This document shows positions 32,280-42,695 of a stretch of 64,000 nucleotides of DNA, in pieces (positions within the stretch are counted from its first letter, which is position 1; every line of letters begins with the position of its first letter). This DNA is from Mesostigma viride. Its lineage: Eukaryota > Streptophyta > Mesostigmatophyceae > Mesostigmatales > Mesostigmataceae. The position numbers and the translations under genes are program-made. The notes under the pieces were generated by a model that was not told the origin of the DNA, made no database searches, and saw nothing but the letters and a program-made list of their open reading frames with translations. The DNA lies in the NCBI GenBank assembly GCA_009746045.1, contig RPFO01000175.1, forward strand, positions 1,437,001-1,501,000. The letters run 5' to 3'.

Positions 32280-33263
32280 TCATGGCTTACCCACCTGGCC
32301 AGAGCCTGCTCCAGCAGACTTGGCCTGGTCTGGGCAGTCACGTCGCCAATGACCCGTCCTGCCACATCCAAAGCACTTGTCATCCTTCCCAGCAGCAGCC
32401 TTCTTCAGGCCACCCTGGTTCTGGCTGCTCTGACTGGCCTGGGTGCCCTGGCCCTGGCTCTTGCCTTGCCCTTGGCCACCCTTGTTCTGCTGACCACCCT
32501 GGTGACCACCAGCCTGCTGCTGACCCTTGCCTTTGGATCCCTGCTGCTGGCCCTTGCCACCCTGGTTACCATTCTGCCTGCGCCTGTTAGCCCTCTGACG
32601 CCTACTAGGTCTGGTTTCTCCCTGAGCACCCTGCCCAGGGGCGTCACCATGGACCTGATGAGCGGAGGCTGAAGGGGCACCAGTCACCTGGATTGCCTTG
32701 CAAGCAGCATTGTCAGATGGACGGATATTGAAAATAACCTTTTGCAAGGCTGGCCACGTCCCATCTGTCTGATCAGCAAACATCCTAGCTGCATTTCTCC
32801 CATCCACACTCAGCCCCATGCGATCCAGGAAGTAATCTGCCACTGCTCTGTCAGTCAGATTGAAGCCATGCTTGGCCCCCTTCTCCCTGATGCGTGTGAG
32901 CCGCTGCAGCTCCTCAGCTATTGTGCCCTTGATCTCAAAGGTATCATAGCTGAGCTTATAGTGATTAGTGAGGTTGAGTACCTTATCAGAGAACTCCTGA
33001 CGTAGGCCCTCTAGGAACTGAGACCAAGTCAGCTTGTCCTTGACAGCTTGCCTAGCCTTGTCCCTCACACGCTCACTGGAATCCCTATTAGTCGTGGATG
33101 TGTGGAATACCTGCACAAGGTTGACAGTGGGATCTACAGAGCATGAAACTAGCTCCATATCCTCCAACCACTTGTCTAGCTCTTCCTGTCCCACAGGAGG
33201 CTTGAGAGGCTTCTGGCCATTCATCACAGCCACAGCACTCATATGAGGTCTAGTCCCAGGCAA
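32280..33263 (-). CDS. Beta Copia gag
   Basis: A 327-residue frame. The N-terminal two thirds are helical capsid-like sequence (LDKWLEDMEL, WSQFLEGLRQEFSDKV, IAEELQRLTRIREKGAKHG, ADYFLDRMGL). A long Gln/Gly/Lys-rich nucleocapsid stretch follows, with a zinc knuckle CFGCGRTGHWRRDC (C-x2-C-x4-H-x4-C) near residue 300. It would package element RNA in virus-like particles. The stop TGA overlaps an ATG (ATGA) belonging to the pol frame, but that ATG is followed by TGA two codons later. Confidence 0.88.
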   Translation of the reverse strand: MPGTRPHMSAVAVMNGQKPLKPPVGQEELDKWLEDMELVSCSVDPTVNLVQVFHTSTTNRDSSERVRDKARQAVKDKLTWSQFLEGLRQEFSDKVLNLTNHYKLSYDTFEIKGTIAEELQRLTRIREKGAKHGFNLTDRAVADYFLDRMGLSVDGRNAARMFADQTDGTWPALQKVIFNIRPSDNAACKAIQVTGAPSASAHQVHGDAPGQGAQGETRPSRRQRANRRRQNGNQGGKGQQQGSKGKGQQQAGGHQGGQQNKGGQGQGKSQGQGTQASQSSQNQGGLKKAAAGKDDKCFGCGRTGHWRRDCPDQAKSAGAGSGQVGKP

Positions 33264-33677
33264 AGCACGAGGGTCACTGCCAATGACAGCAGCTCCTACG
33301 GTGCTAATGGCGCAGGAACACTAGCTGCAGGAACACCAGACCAGGCACACATGGTCTCTTACCAGGTGCTTGACGTTCAGCATCATTCTGGCCCTCCCCC
33401 GTCAGCACCACGCCGTCGGTTGGCCACCCTGCACGCTCCTCCCCTTGTGCCACCTCTTTCCTCTTCCGGTTGGATGCCCTCCTGCCATTGACGCCCTCTG
33501 CCGTTGGGATTGCCTGTCCCTCTGGCACGACGTTGGCGGGGCCTCCCGTGTCTGCCCTTGCCTCACCCCGCCATCCCCCGCCCCGCCCCGCTCCCGCTGC
33601 CGCCCCGCGCGTGTTACGAAGCATTATAAAATACACAGACAACACACGCAGATATGGCTGCTGGAACCCACTCAGGC
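33264..33677 (-). other. Spacer between ORF0 and gag
   Basis: A minus-strand frame here (from MLRNTRGAAAGAG, about 33624, to 33304) is Gly/Arg/Ala-rich and not recognised. It may be a gag N-terminal extension in a shifted frame, or noncoding leader. Confidence 0.35.
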
Positions 33678-34808
33678 TCACGCACTTACTCCAGACGAGG
33701 CCGCCTCCTGGCTTGCACTCGCCTGCCCCTCCTCACGGTCTGGACGCTGCTCAACACCCTCAGCAACCGGTGTGGCTGCTGCTGCCTCTGCGACAATCTG
33801 GAGGTCTGGGTTAAACTCTCCCAGCACGCAGGTCACAGGTCGCCCGTCTTCCTTGCGTTCGACTGGATGTTGTGTCTCGCCTGGGTTGCGATGCCAAGCA
33901 AGATCGCGTACCCACCGCTTACCGCCGCCGACAAGCTCGTTCTGCTCGCCTCGGCCGTAACGATCGTACTCGTGAGTCACCTCACGAGGGATATGCAGAT
34001 CAGCTCTCTGCCTCTCCTCGTAGGTTCTGTAGTGCCGTCGCCCTCGTTTATCTGCTGGGCTGAGCGCTTGACGGAGCCCTCTGGCTTGTCAGTCCACTCG
34101 AAATGGACGTCTTCAGGCGTCTTCTCGACCCCGCGACAATCTCCACCTCCGGACCCCACGCTGGTGGTTTCCGGCCTCGGTGTATCAAGCCTGGAGTACA
34201 CTCCGAAAGGCTGCGTGGTAATAAAGAACCTGTCTGCGTACCCTCTCGACTCTTGCAAAAGGACAGCAACAAGATTCTCAATGGTTTGGGCAAATACCTC
34301 CGCCGTGCTCCAAGGATTCACCCTCCCGAGCTCGCGCGTTCCGGATGATGTCGGCGTCTGGTACCCCCTCTCCTAGCACTGCTGTCGCCACCCAGTGGTT
34401 GAACAGTCTGGTGCTGCCGAGCGCTGTTGCCACGATCTGGCTAAGCGCCTCCCTGGCTAGGTCGAGACCGGCTAGCGTGATATGGGCGCCCTGGTAGGCG
34501 ACCTCCACACGATTAGCAGTTTCAGCTAGCGCGTCACGAATGCGCACCAACTCTTCCACCGCCACTCGCCCCGTCTCACCTGGAGAAATCACGACGCGAG
34601 CCCGTTGTATAATCGGGTCCGCCGCCGCTGGCCTGCTGCCTCCCCCACTCACCGCCACCCACCCCTCTTCTGCCAAGTGCCTCGCTACGTAGGCCGCTTG
34701 CACGAATGTTGGAGCGTTTGCTTGGTTACGGTAGGGGAAAAACGCTTGCGCGTCTCTCTGCTCGTTCGCCTCACCAGCACCGTGGCTGCTTGACGATGAA
34801 CCAGACAT
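33678..34808 (-). pseudogene. Beta Copia ORF0, frame-shifted
   Basis: Three overlapping frames on the minus strand, from MSGSSSSSHG (34808) through 33977-34321 to 33678, join if two single-base shifts (about 34300 and 33980) are allowed. The joined protein would be about 375 residues, starting 26 bases after the 5' LTR. It is helical (VEELVRIRDALAE, LDLAREALSQIV), with no enzymatic motif. It takes the same place as ORF0 of the alpha family but I see no convincing sequence match. Confidence 0.6.
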
Positions 34809-34833
34809 GAAAGCGCTTGGAAGCAATAGTACG

Positions 34834-35491
34834 ATTTGCGCAGCAACTCGTCAGCAGAGCTTGTGAGCTCCTGGTCCTTGCCGGCTGGAATGACCCTAGG
34901 CTGCTGGCTAGCAACCTTTATCCTCACACCAGGCCTACGACCCTCGATAGGCTCGCCACTCGTCGTGACGACCAAGGTTCGTGTGTGAAGACGCTCGTTG
35001 CCTCGTTGAGCCTCGAGCTATATGCAACCTCGTTCCATCCTTGTTCCTCGGTCATGAGCAACGCTGGGCAACGCTACATTGCCAGAGCCTCGTATCGCTG
35101 CCCTGCATCCTCGTTGCAGGCAGCATACAGGAATCTCTGGCTATCCTGTGTCTAGGACAGCACAGGACCTGCCACAGTCCTGCATGCATGGACTTACATC
35201 CTTGCAGACCTGCTGGCTGGCTACTGGCTTCTACTAGCCACCGGACCATTGCGTCCTCAGTACACTGTGTCCCAGTCACGTGAGGGTTCAGGCTAAGCCC
35301 GTGCAGGCACGGCCTGCCACGTGTCCTGTCCACTATGCCCTGAGTGTGCACCGCCCTCGCCCGCCGGTCGGCAGTACTTCGGGACCTGATATCTTTCTAG
35401 TCCCTTGTCTGTTCTAGGCGGTTGACACGGCGTTGGAAAGGTCTCCTCAACCTGCATCCATCTAGCACATTGGTGCCCCAATATGCTAACT
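34834..35491 (-). repeat. 5' LTR of the beta Copia element
   Basis: 658 bp. In element orientation it starts AGTTAGCA beside the duplicated CATTC and ends CGCAAAT, followed by CGTACTATTGC. No TGG-type tRNA primer site follows. Confidence 0.92.
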
Positions 35492-36654
35492 CATTCTCCA
35501 CGCCATGGGGTCAGTTCCAGTGGACAGCGATGCCCATGGGGGCCTCCAACAGCCCTGCTACCATGCAGATGTTTGTGAATGCCATCTTTGGCCACCTGAC
35601 AGGAAACTCACTGCCCAACCCAAATTTCCCCTGATCTTAGGAACCCTAGGTTCAAGGATCGACATTGCCCACCTTTGTGACCCTGCAAGACCAGCTGTGT
35701 TCAAGACCTGCGTGGTGGCCTACATGGACGACATCCTGGTGCACTCAAGGACCTTCAAGGAGCATCTGGAGAACGTGGAGGAGGTTCTGAAGGTCATCCA
35801 TGCAGCAGTACCACGTATCCGTCAAGAGGTCTAAGGTGGAGTGGGGGCACGAGGTGGGGTTTCTGGGGTACAAGTTGAGTTCCTTGGGCATGACACCTGA
35901 CATGGTGCTAAGATTGCTGCCATCTTGGAGTGGCCTGTTTTGCAGTCTGCACATGATGTCAAGTCCTTCCTGGGTATGGTGGGGTGGTACAGGCGTTTTA
36001 TCCCTGACATGGCTGCCATCTCCACCCCCTTGCTTGAGTTGATCAAGAAGGATGCTCAGTTTGAGTGGACAGATAGGTGTCAGCAGGCCTTCGACCTGCT
36101 TAAGCAGAAGCTCACCACCACTCCTGTGCTAGTAGGACCCAATCCTGATCTGCCTTACCAGGTTAGGTCAGATGCCTCTCAAGGCGCCATAGGTGCTGTG
36201 CTGATGCAAGACCATGGGTATGGGCCACAGCCAGTAGAGTACATGTCCAAGACCATGAGCTAGCTCAGCTGAGCGCAACTATCCTGTGCATGAACAGGAG
36301 TTGTTGGGTTTAGTAGTGGCATGTCACAAGTGGGAGCATTTGCTGAAGGGAGCCCAGTTTTCTGTGGCTAGTAGTGCTACAGATGGGCAGGGGCAAGAGT
36401 CTATCACGTTGATGACAGACCATAGGCCCTTGGTGCACGTGTTGGAGCAGAACAGGATGAGCAAGAGGATGGCTGGATGGATGGAATATCTGGGAGGGTT
36501 TCAACCTTTCTCTGTGCAGTACGTGCCAGGCTCACAGAATGTGGTGCCAGATGCCCTATCCAGGAGAAGGGACCTGATGGGGGAGTTCCATGAGGATTTG
36601 GACTGTCATCTGTGCTGCTATGGTGTCAGTGGTAGAGTGTGGTGCTGTCACTAG
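35492..36654 (+). pseudogene. Gypsy RT C-terminal half and RNase H, frame-shifted
   Basis: Reads [39 protein letters not shown] (YMDD box at 35721-35732), FLGYKLS, then VKSFLGMVGWYRRFIPDMA, FEWTDRCQQAFDLLKQKLT, SDASQGAIGAVLMQDH (RNase H first Asp), NYPVHEQELLGLVVACHKW (Glu), TDHRPLVHVLEQ (Asp) and YVPGSQNVVPDALSRR. At least four frame changes occur. Canonical Ty3/gypsy sequence throughout. Confidence 0.92.
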
Positions 36655-38407
36655 GGCACAGGCTGCTAGTCAGCAGGCTTCCCAGCTGCGTCCTCCCCCT
36701 GTAGAAGCTAGTACTAGTTCTGAGATGCTCATTGACCAGGGCTCTGTCCCAGGGTTGACAGGCGTCCAGGAGGGGAAGCAGTCACTGCAATGCAGTCCTA
36801 GGGGGCCGGGTTCTGTTGGTAGTCAGCCCACTCCCACGAAGCAGCCAGGTGTAGCTCCCCACAAGGGAGGGAGAGGGAGGCCCAGAAGGTGGATACTGGA
36901 GCCAGGAATGCTGTCCAAGTCCAAGGGATTGGCAGCTGGGATCAATGGGAAGTCACGTAATAATGCCTGTGGCTGATGCTCTGTCATCCAAGCATTTAGT
37001 CACTGGTCACATGCAGGAGGATGAGGTGCTGCAATTGCAGCCCTTAGGGCCAGACAAACAGCTGGTTTTGCCAAATCCTATGAGCATAGCCCTGCTAGAT
37101 GTGATCAAGGCTTTCACCAAAACTGAGGACCTGGCCACCAAGGCCATACAGGAGGGCAGTTTTGGGAATAGGCCTGTGGAATATTGGGAAGGGGTCCTAT
37201 ATGTCCACACCCAGGACGCTGATCATGTAGTGACCAGGAAGGTATACGTGCCAGAAATGGCCATCCCTACTGTGTTGCATTGTTTTCATGATGATGTGAC
37301 TGCGTGCCACCCTGGGTATGCCAAGCTCCTCCATGAGGTACAGGAGAGGTTTTGGTGGCCTGGTATGTTCCGTGACATAAGAGCCTATGTATCTACCTGT
37401 GATTCCTGCCAAAGGAACAAAGTTAGGACTCAGGCTGCACCCATCTTTCCTATGGCCATGCCTATTCCCTTGAGACCCTGGATCAGTGTGACCATGGACT
37501 TCATATGTGGTTTGCCCATGTCTGATGCTGGCAATGACAGGATATTGGTGGTGATGGACAGGCTTTCCAGAATGTGCCACCTCATCCCCTGTAATGCCCA
37601 CCTGACGGCTGCCCAGTGTGTGGAGTTATTCATGAAGGAGATCTATACGGGCTGCATGGTATGCCACGAGTGATCATCACAGATCAGGACCCTCTGTGGA
37701 TGTCTGGGTTCTGGAAGTCCTTTGACATCCTGCATGGATACCAAGTTAGCCTTTGGGGTGGCCTACAGGTGTGCCAGCACAGGGGCAGTGGAGAGACTGA
37801 ACCGTATTGTACGGGAATGTCAGAAGCATTACTGCACCCCATGATAACAAGAAATGGGACAGGAAGCTTCCTTTCATTGAGTTTGCAATCACTGCAACTC
37901 ACCCCTGGCCCCCCACAACATGTCTCCTTTTGTCATCTGTCATGGCCAATGCCCATGCACTGACACCGTTTGACCTTGAGCTGCCTGACAGGGATGCTGA
38001 AGGCCCCTTCAGGAAACGTCTAGCCTCTGTACAACAACTGATAGCCTCCTTTCAGGAAGCTCATAGCATGGTAGCTTCTCAGATGCTGCATGCTCAAAAC
38101 AAGTACTTGAATCATGCCTGGCAACAGGTGCATGTTGGCTACTCACACTTTTGTAGCCCCTGGTGACTTGGTGCTTGTTGAGGCTAACCGTGTGCTACCT
38201 GAAAAGGAGCAATGCAGGAAGCTTCAGCCCTTGTGGCTGGGACCTTTCCCTGTCCTGGAGACCTTCCATTACTACGGGACGGTAGTGCAAGTCCAGGTGC
38301 CTTCACACTGGAGGTTAAAGAACAACGTGTTCCACTTGGCTCAGCTCAAGCTGTACAAACGTAATATACCTTGCAGGGTCGTCTTTCCATGCTCCATTAC
38401 CCTTTGA
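36655..38407 (+). pseudogene. Gypsy integrase, frame-shifted
   Basis: A linker with an AT-hook-like GRGRPRRW leads to the HHCC zinc domain (HCFHDDVTACHPG, RFWWPGMFRDIRAYVSTC, DSCQRNK). The catalytic core follows (WISVTMDFICGLP for the first Asp, RVIITDQDPLWMSGFW for the second, SAYRCASTGAVERL-like sequence near 37770 for the Glu in another frame). The C-terminal part (GDLVLVEANRVLPE, LGPFPVLETF, FHLAQLKLYK) is the usual gypsy GPY/F-like module. Frameshifts lie at about 37670, 37830 and 38150. Confidence 0.88.
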
Positions 38408-38520
38408 GCTGGATTCTGAGGGGGAGAAGATTTATGAAGTGGAGCAGTTGCTAGCTCACAGGGTCAAGGGCAAGGGTAGGACCAGGCAGCTCCATTTCCA
38501 AGGTGCACTGGAAAGGGGAG
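38408..38520 (+). pseudogene. Possible chromodomain start
   Basis: The sequence EKIYEVEQLLAHRVKGKGRT, in the frame after the integrase, resembles the first strands of chromovirus chromodomains (YEVE.IL.HR.....G). The continuation does not show the usual aromatic WKGY segment, so the domain is truncated or diverged. Confidence 0.45.
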
Positions 38521-38676
38521 TTATAGTCTACTGCCACATGGTTGTGGTTGTCTACCTTGACTCACTGTCATGCAGTGGTTCAGGCCTATATACTGCCAAC
38601 AGCATGGCCTCACTACTCCTACTTGGTATAATGAATTGGTGATGTCCACTGCTCCCCTTCATACATCTCATGACTA

Positions 38677-39788
38677 ATGGATGGCTTCCTGATGCATGCC
38701 GCGTGGTGGTTCCAGATGGAGGAGGAGACCTTTGCAACCAACTTGGCTGAGGGTCACCTCAGGATGGAAGAGGGTGCTGTGGGGATGCATCCAGAGACGT
38801 CCAACCTTCTGGCCCAGGTGGAGTCCTTGTTTGACAGCATTGTCAGACGTGACCTGAGGCGGGGTCAGCAGATGGATGCTATCAATGGGCTTCTCCATGG
38901 GATGATTTCCAAGCAGGATAAGCTGTATGAGGTCCTGCAAGAGATGTCCTTGTCTCAGTCACAGGGTGGGGGGTATACCAGCATGACTCTCAGCTTCAAC
39001 CTCACTCCCATTGTGCAGATCCCTCGTCATGTGGTACCTGTCAAGAATGTGGTGGCCTATGTGGATCATAGGAAGTGCACAGGACCCTGTGATCACTGTG
39101 ATACCTTGTCCAAGGCCATAACTGCTCTCAACAAGGAGGAGGGAGAGATAGGCTCTGAGGACTTTGTGGAGGAGGTCTTATCCCAGCTGCACCCTCTCCT
39201 GTATGAGATTGGCTCTCCTTTTGTGGCTCATCTGCTGCATGCACAGGATGTTTCAATGCCTTGGAGCCCACTCCTGAGCTTGACAGGAGGCCTGCTGAGG
39301 GACAGGACCTGATGGCAGCTTTGCCTGAGGCTTTGAAGGAGGCTTTCAGCCAGTTCCAACCAGTGGGCAAGGGGGAAGCTTCTTATCTGGAGCTGTTGGA
39401 GTTGTCTATTCAGCAGGGCGACTTTGACTTGGCTCCTTCCCAGTCCAGCTCTGTCAGAGGATGTTTCCCTTTGGAGACCTCTAACCTGTTCTGCCACTTG
39501 GGGATGCCCAGGTTTACTGTGGAGCTCAAGACCCGTCTGACGCCCTTAAGGGTGCTGGTACCCCTGATAGGTGCTAGGTGGCCTGTGGTCAAGGCCTTCC
39601 TGCAGTTCTGGTGGGCGTACAGGTCGTGGGTGAGCAGGCACAAGACGTCCTCCCAGTGGGTCTTGGACCCTGAGTGTCAGTCTGTGGTCACTCTTTCTTA
39701 CCCAGGGTCCTGCAGCCGTTATGCTGCCCAGATGGTGAAGGGAGCTGCTGACTTGTATGGTGGTGCAGGTCAGCAAGAACTGGTCTGA
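38677..39788 (+). pseudogene. Extra ORF between gypsy pol and 3' LTR
   Basis: Two overlapping frames, 38677-39312 and 39261-39788, join through one shift at about 39270 to a ~370-residue protein. It starts MDGFLMHAAW and has helical stretches (LAQVESLFDSIVRRDL, QQMDAINGLL), a CTGPCDHC pair of CxxC-like cysteines and a Trp-rich end (FLQFWWAYRSWV). I recognise no domain and see no signal peptide or fusion/membrane pattern that would make it envelope-like. The position is that of additional ORFs in some plant gypsy lineages. Confidence 0.55.
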
Positions 39789-40274
39789 GCTAGCTCACAT
39801 GGTGGAACAGTTCCCAGTCTTTGGGCCCAAGGGCAGGGATGGCCAGAATGGTGGATGGTATAGCCTGTGAGAAGATGGGCTTGGAAGAAGGTTGGGGGGA
39901 TAAGGTGGAAGCAAGGAGGAGTTTTGGACTGTGGTGTGAGGGCATCAAGTTGTAATGGGGGATTCCAGGATGGATGATGGGGGAGGCTCCAGTCCAGTTT
40001 TGATGTTCCAGTCCAGAGCTCCAGTTCCAGAATGCTGAAGGGTTGACTTCCAGTGTTGCTGTGTTTGATGGTTTTAAGAAGTAGACTAAGATGTGATTAT
40101 TCTCTTCTGAGGACTTGAGACTAGATGTTTATGAGATAGGAGGCCCTGGTTGCAGGGATGTAAAAACCCATCTGCTTTTCCCAAGGGATGGTGGATTTCT
40201 GTTAAATGTTACTTCTCCTCAAAGGATCAGTAGTGGTTTGTGGAACTGGTGGTTCCAATCTTGAGGGGGAGATA
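39789..40274 (+). other. Gypsy 3' noncoding region and polypurine tract
   Basis: No coding frame. It ends with the purine run GAGGGGGAGA (40263-40272) immediately before the LTR. Confidence 0.7.
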
Positions 40275-40999
40275 TGTAACAAGCAAAAATGATTTGTTGT
40301 TACATCCTTTGTTTTGTGAACGTTTGGCGCCTATTTGAGGACTTTTGGATCAGTATTGAGAAAGTTAGGAGATTTCTAAGGCGGTGGTACTTGGAACTTG
40401 GGCTTTGTCAACCGACTGTCAGGAGCTAGCCCTCTTTGGTCGTTGCCTGATCCACGTGGGGCTATAGTTTGTTGGTCGGTACTACCAAGTCTTAAATGAT
40501 CCTTTGGGACTTTAGTGCTTACTACAGATCTAGGATCTCACGAATAGATTCTTCCAGGCTGGTTGTGGTGTTGTTCTGTTTTGTGTGACTAGGATGGATA
40601 CGAAGATCTTGTTTAGAATTCCATGATTCTGATTGGTTCCTTTCAGGCCTCAGGCTAAGGTTGAGGCAGGTTCGACAAGCACGTCGATATCATGGACGTG
40701 GGGTCGCCATTGTCACTACGTTGGTTTTGATCCATCATGGTATAATAAAGCTTGTCTTTGTTGTCCATTCATAAAGCTCTTTGGTACTAGACTACTTGCA
40801 GTTCCACAGAAGGCGTCTAGGGCACACGCTTGTCGTTGTGTCTACAAGGGGTTGTGGTTCCTTTAATCACGTCGCTGTGGAATCTTCACCTCAACGTTGC
40901 CTGGATACTTGAAGTTCTGTGACCCAAGAAAGCAACCCAGGTAAAAGATCTTTCGTATTGGACTATGGATGATGTTGATGATCATTTTTAGACGTTACA
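40275..40999 (+). repeat. 3' LTR of the gypsy element
   Basis: Begins TGTAACAA, ends CGTTACA, and follows a polypurine tract. The first 30 bases form a hairpin (TGTAACAA / TTGTTACA). No second copy exists in the window, so length (725 bp) rests on the terminal match and on the start of LINE sequence at 41000. Confidence 0.65.
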
Positions 41000-41895
41000 G
41001 CCGGCCAGACCAAGGGCGGTATCTACCTGACTGGTGCTGGCAAGATGTCCTACAAATGCTATCCTACGCTGCCTAATCTCGTCCGAAATGCGAGGCATAC
41101 CCTGATACAAAGACTCTAATGAACTATGCTTGCATGGAAAACCCTACATTCAGGACCTGTCGAAGCATCCTGTAAACCGTGCCGTCTAGCTTGGCGGCCA
41201 GCGTGTCCGTGAGTGTCCATGAGCCTCGGCGCCATACGTAAGCACCGTGAGGACGAGGACCTTGAAGAGCATGCGCTTGCGGTGCTCGCCCAGGCCCTTG
41301 CGCCAGTAGGTTTTGAGCGAACGAAGCCTAGCCCAGGCCGGCCAGGCCGATGCGGATGTCCACATCGTCGGCGGCGGTGTCGGGGAGCATGCTCCCCAGC
41401 AGTTTGAAGCGATCACGGAACGGAACCTCCGTGCCGTCTAGCAGCCGCGGCAGCGGCGGGCGACTGGAAGCCCCAATCACCATCGCTGGTTTTGACACTA
41501 ATCTCCAACCCCACCGCCCTCGCCTCCAAGCCCAGACAGTCCAGCCAGGTCTGAATGTGCTCGGGGCGCGCGATGAGGGGTGTGTCATCCGCATAAATCA
41601 GGCGCCTGTCCGGCGGACAGGCGGTAGCCAGGGTCACCGCCGCCGTGTTCGCGCTCCACGGATGTCCAAGCCGGGCTCCAACGCCTTAAGAGCAGTAAAG
41701 CGCGCACGTGCCCGGCATGACGTGATCCACGACAATAATGAACAGATATGTGGACAGGAAACAACCTTGCCACACCCCGTGGTGAAGGGGGAATGGTGGG
41801 GTGGCGCCTTCCGCAGTCCGCACTACTGCCTGTGAGCCCTCATACAGTCGCAGCATCCATGGGGAGCCATTATGGGCGCACATGCGCGTAGGCCA
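41000..41895 (-). pseudogene. LINE reverse transcriptase fragment
   Basis: Minus-strand pieces read GSPWMLRLYEGSQAVVRT, HHGVWQGCFLSTYLFIIVVDHV (RT GVxQGxxLS motif), RRLIYADDTPLIARPEHIQT (YADD box), FKLLGSMLPDT, KRMLFKVLVLTVLTYGAEA and, after a stop, RISDEIRQRRIAFVGHLAST. All belong to non-LTR RT and its C-terminal region. Several stops and shifts make it dead. It ends at gypsy LTR sequence on the left. The last segment is closely related to the LINE end at 50769-51290. Confidence 0.85.
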
Positions 41896-42081
41896 CGTGC
41901 TAAGCCTTACTAATCTACACTACTGCTATCAACTGAGGAGACAACAAGCGCAGGCCAGAAATCGGGAGAATCCGGACCATGGTAGCTCGAGCCTGCCGTT
42001 ATCTTGTCCGCGTTTTCGAGTCGTTCAGGATGATGAATATGAATGGAGATGGAAATGTGTAGCCTTGTGCATTGAAATTAT

Positions 42082-42695
42082 AGTTAACGTAAAGGATTTA
42101 CGTTAGATGGATAGAGATTGTTACGCTCTTTCCAACGGCACCTTGAACGCCTCATTTGGTTAAGGAACGTAAAAGTTATGACGTTTCCTAGGCTGTGCCG
42201 ACAGTACCCGGCGCGCCACTGTGGGCGCGTACGGACACAGGATGTACAAGTGTCACTTTGATAGTCCGCAGGACGTTGACAGGACTTGTACAGGACTTGA
42301 TGGTCAATTGATAGGTAGGCGCGCTGTAGCGCGCCAGGACCTATGAGACAATTGATGCTGAGTAGTGTACGGATAGGTCCACAGGACTAGCCGTATGGAC
42401 AATTGATAGATCTCCGCGCCAAAGGCGTGCCAGAGTCTGTGTAATCAATTGATTGACAGTTCAGCTGTGACAGTGCAGCTGAATACTTGGACGCGTCCCT
42501 AACAACCTATATGTGTGACTTGGTCGCACCGGGACGCTAGTTCTTGCGTGCACGTTCTCTTGGCACTGCGACCCTGTCGTCTGTGCTGCGTGCAGTCTTG
42601 GAAGTGACGTGACTTACGTCTGTGTTTCCTGTTATTAATAAAGGCAACTTCCTGCAAGAACCATGGCGGAATTCGTGGCATTCACTCTCACAACT
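42082..42695 (+). repeat. 5' LTR of the alpha Copia element
   Basis: Starts AGTTAACG with the hairpin TAACGTAAA-GGA-TTTACGTTA and ends CAACT. AATAAA at 42637-42642 is a poly(A) signal, followed 20 bases later by CCATGG with a start codon open into ORF0. The next bases CGTATTACACG are not a TGG-type primer site. Confidence 0.93.

Larger units (their letters stand above)
27091..35491 (-). mobile_element. Complete beta-family Copia element nested in gypsy RT
   Basis: 8401 bp flanked by a 5-bp duplication CATTC (27086-27090 and 35492-35496). LTRs are at 27091-27750 and 34834-35491, about 97-98 percent identical by eye. In transcription order (minus strand): 5' LTR, ORF0, gag, pol, a 0.94-kb noncoding region, 3' LTR. 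ORF0 and the RNase H junction carry frameshifts, but most of pol and gag is open, so insertion was recent. Confidence 0.93.
24232..40999 (+). mobile_element. 5'-truncated Ty3/gypsy element, interrupted twice
   Basis: Pieces at 24232-25170, 26965-27090 and 35492-40999 join into one PR-RT-RNase H-IN order, as in Ty3/gypsy, ending in an LTR at 40275-40999. Removing 25171-26964 gives KYPL-PRIDELL, and removing 27091-35491 plus one CATTC gives [13 protein letters not shown], both canonical RT sequences. Gag and 5' LTR are missing. Multiple frameshifts show it is inactive. Confidence 0.92.

Noticed and set aside
38677-39788. Envelope gene for the gypsy element
   Set aside because: No signal peptide, membrane segment, furin-like site or fusion-peptide pattern is visible, so I left it as an unknown extra ORF.
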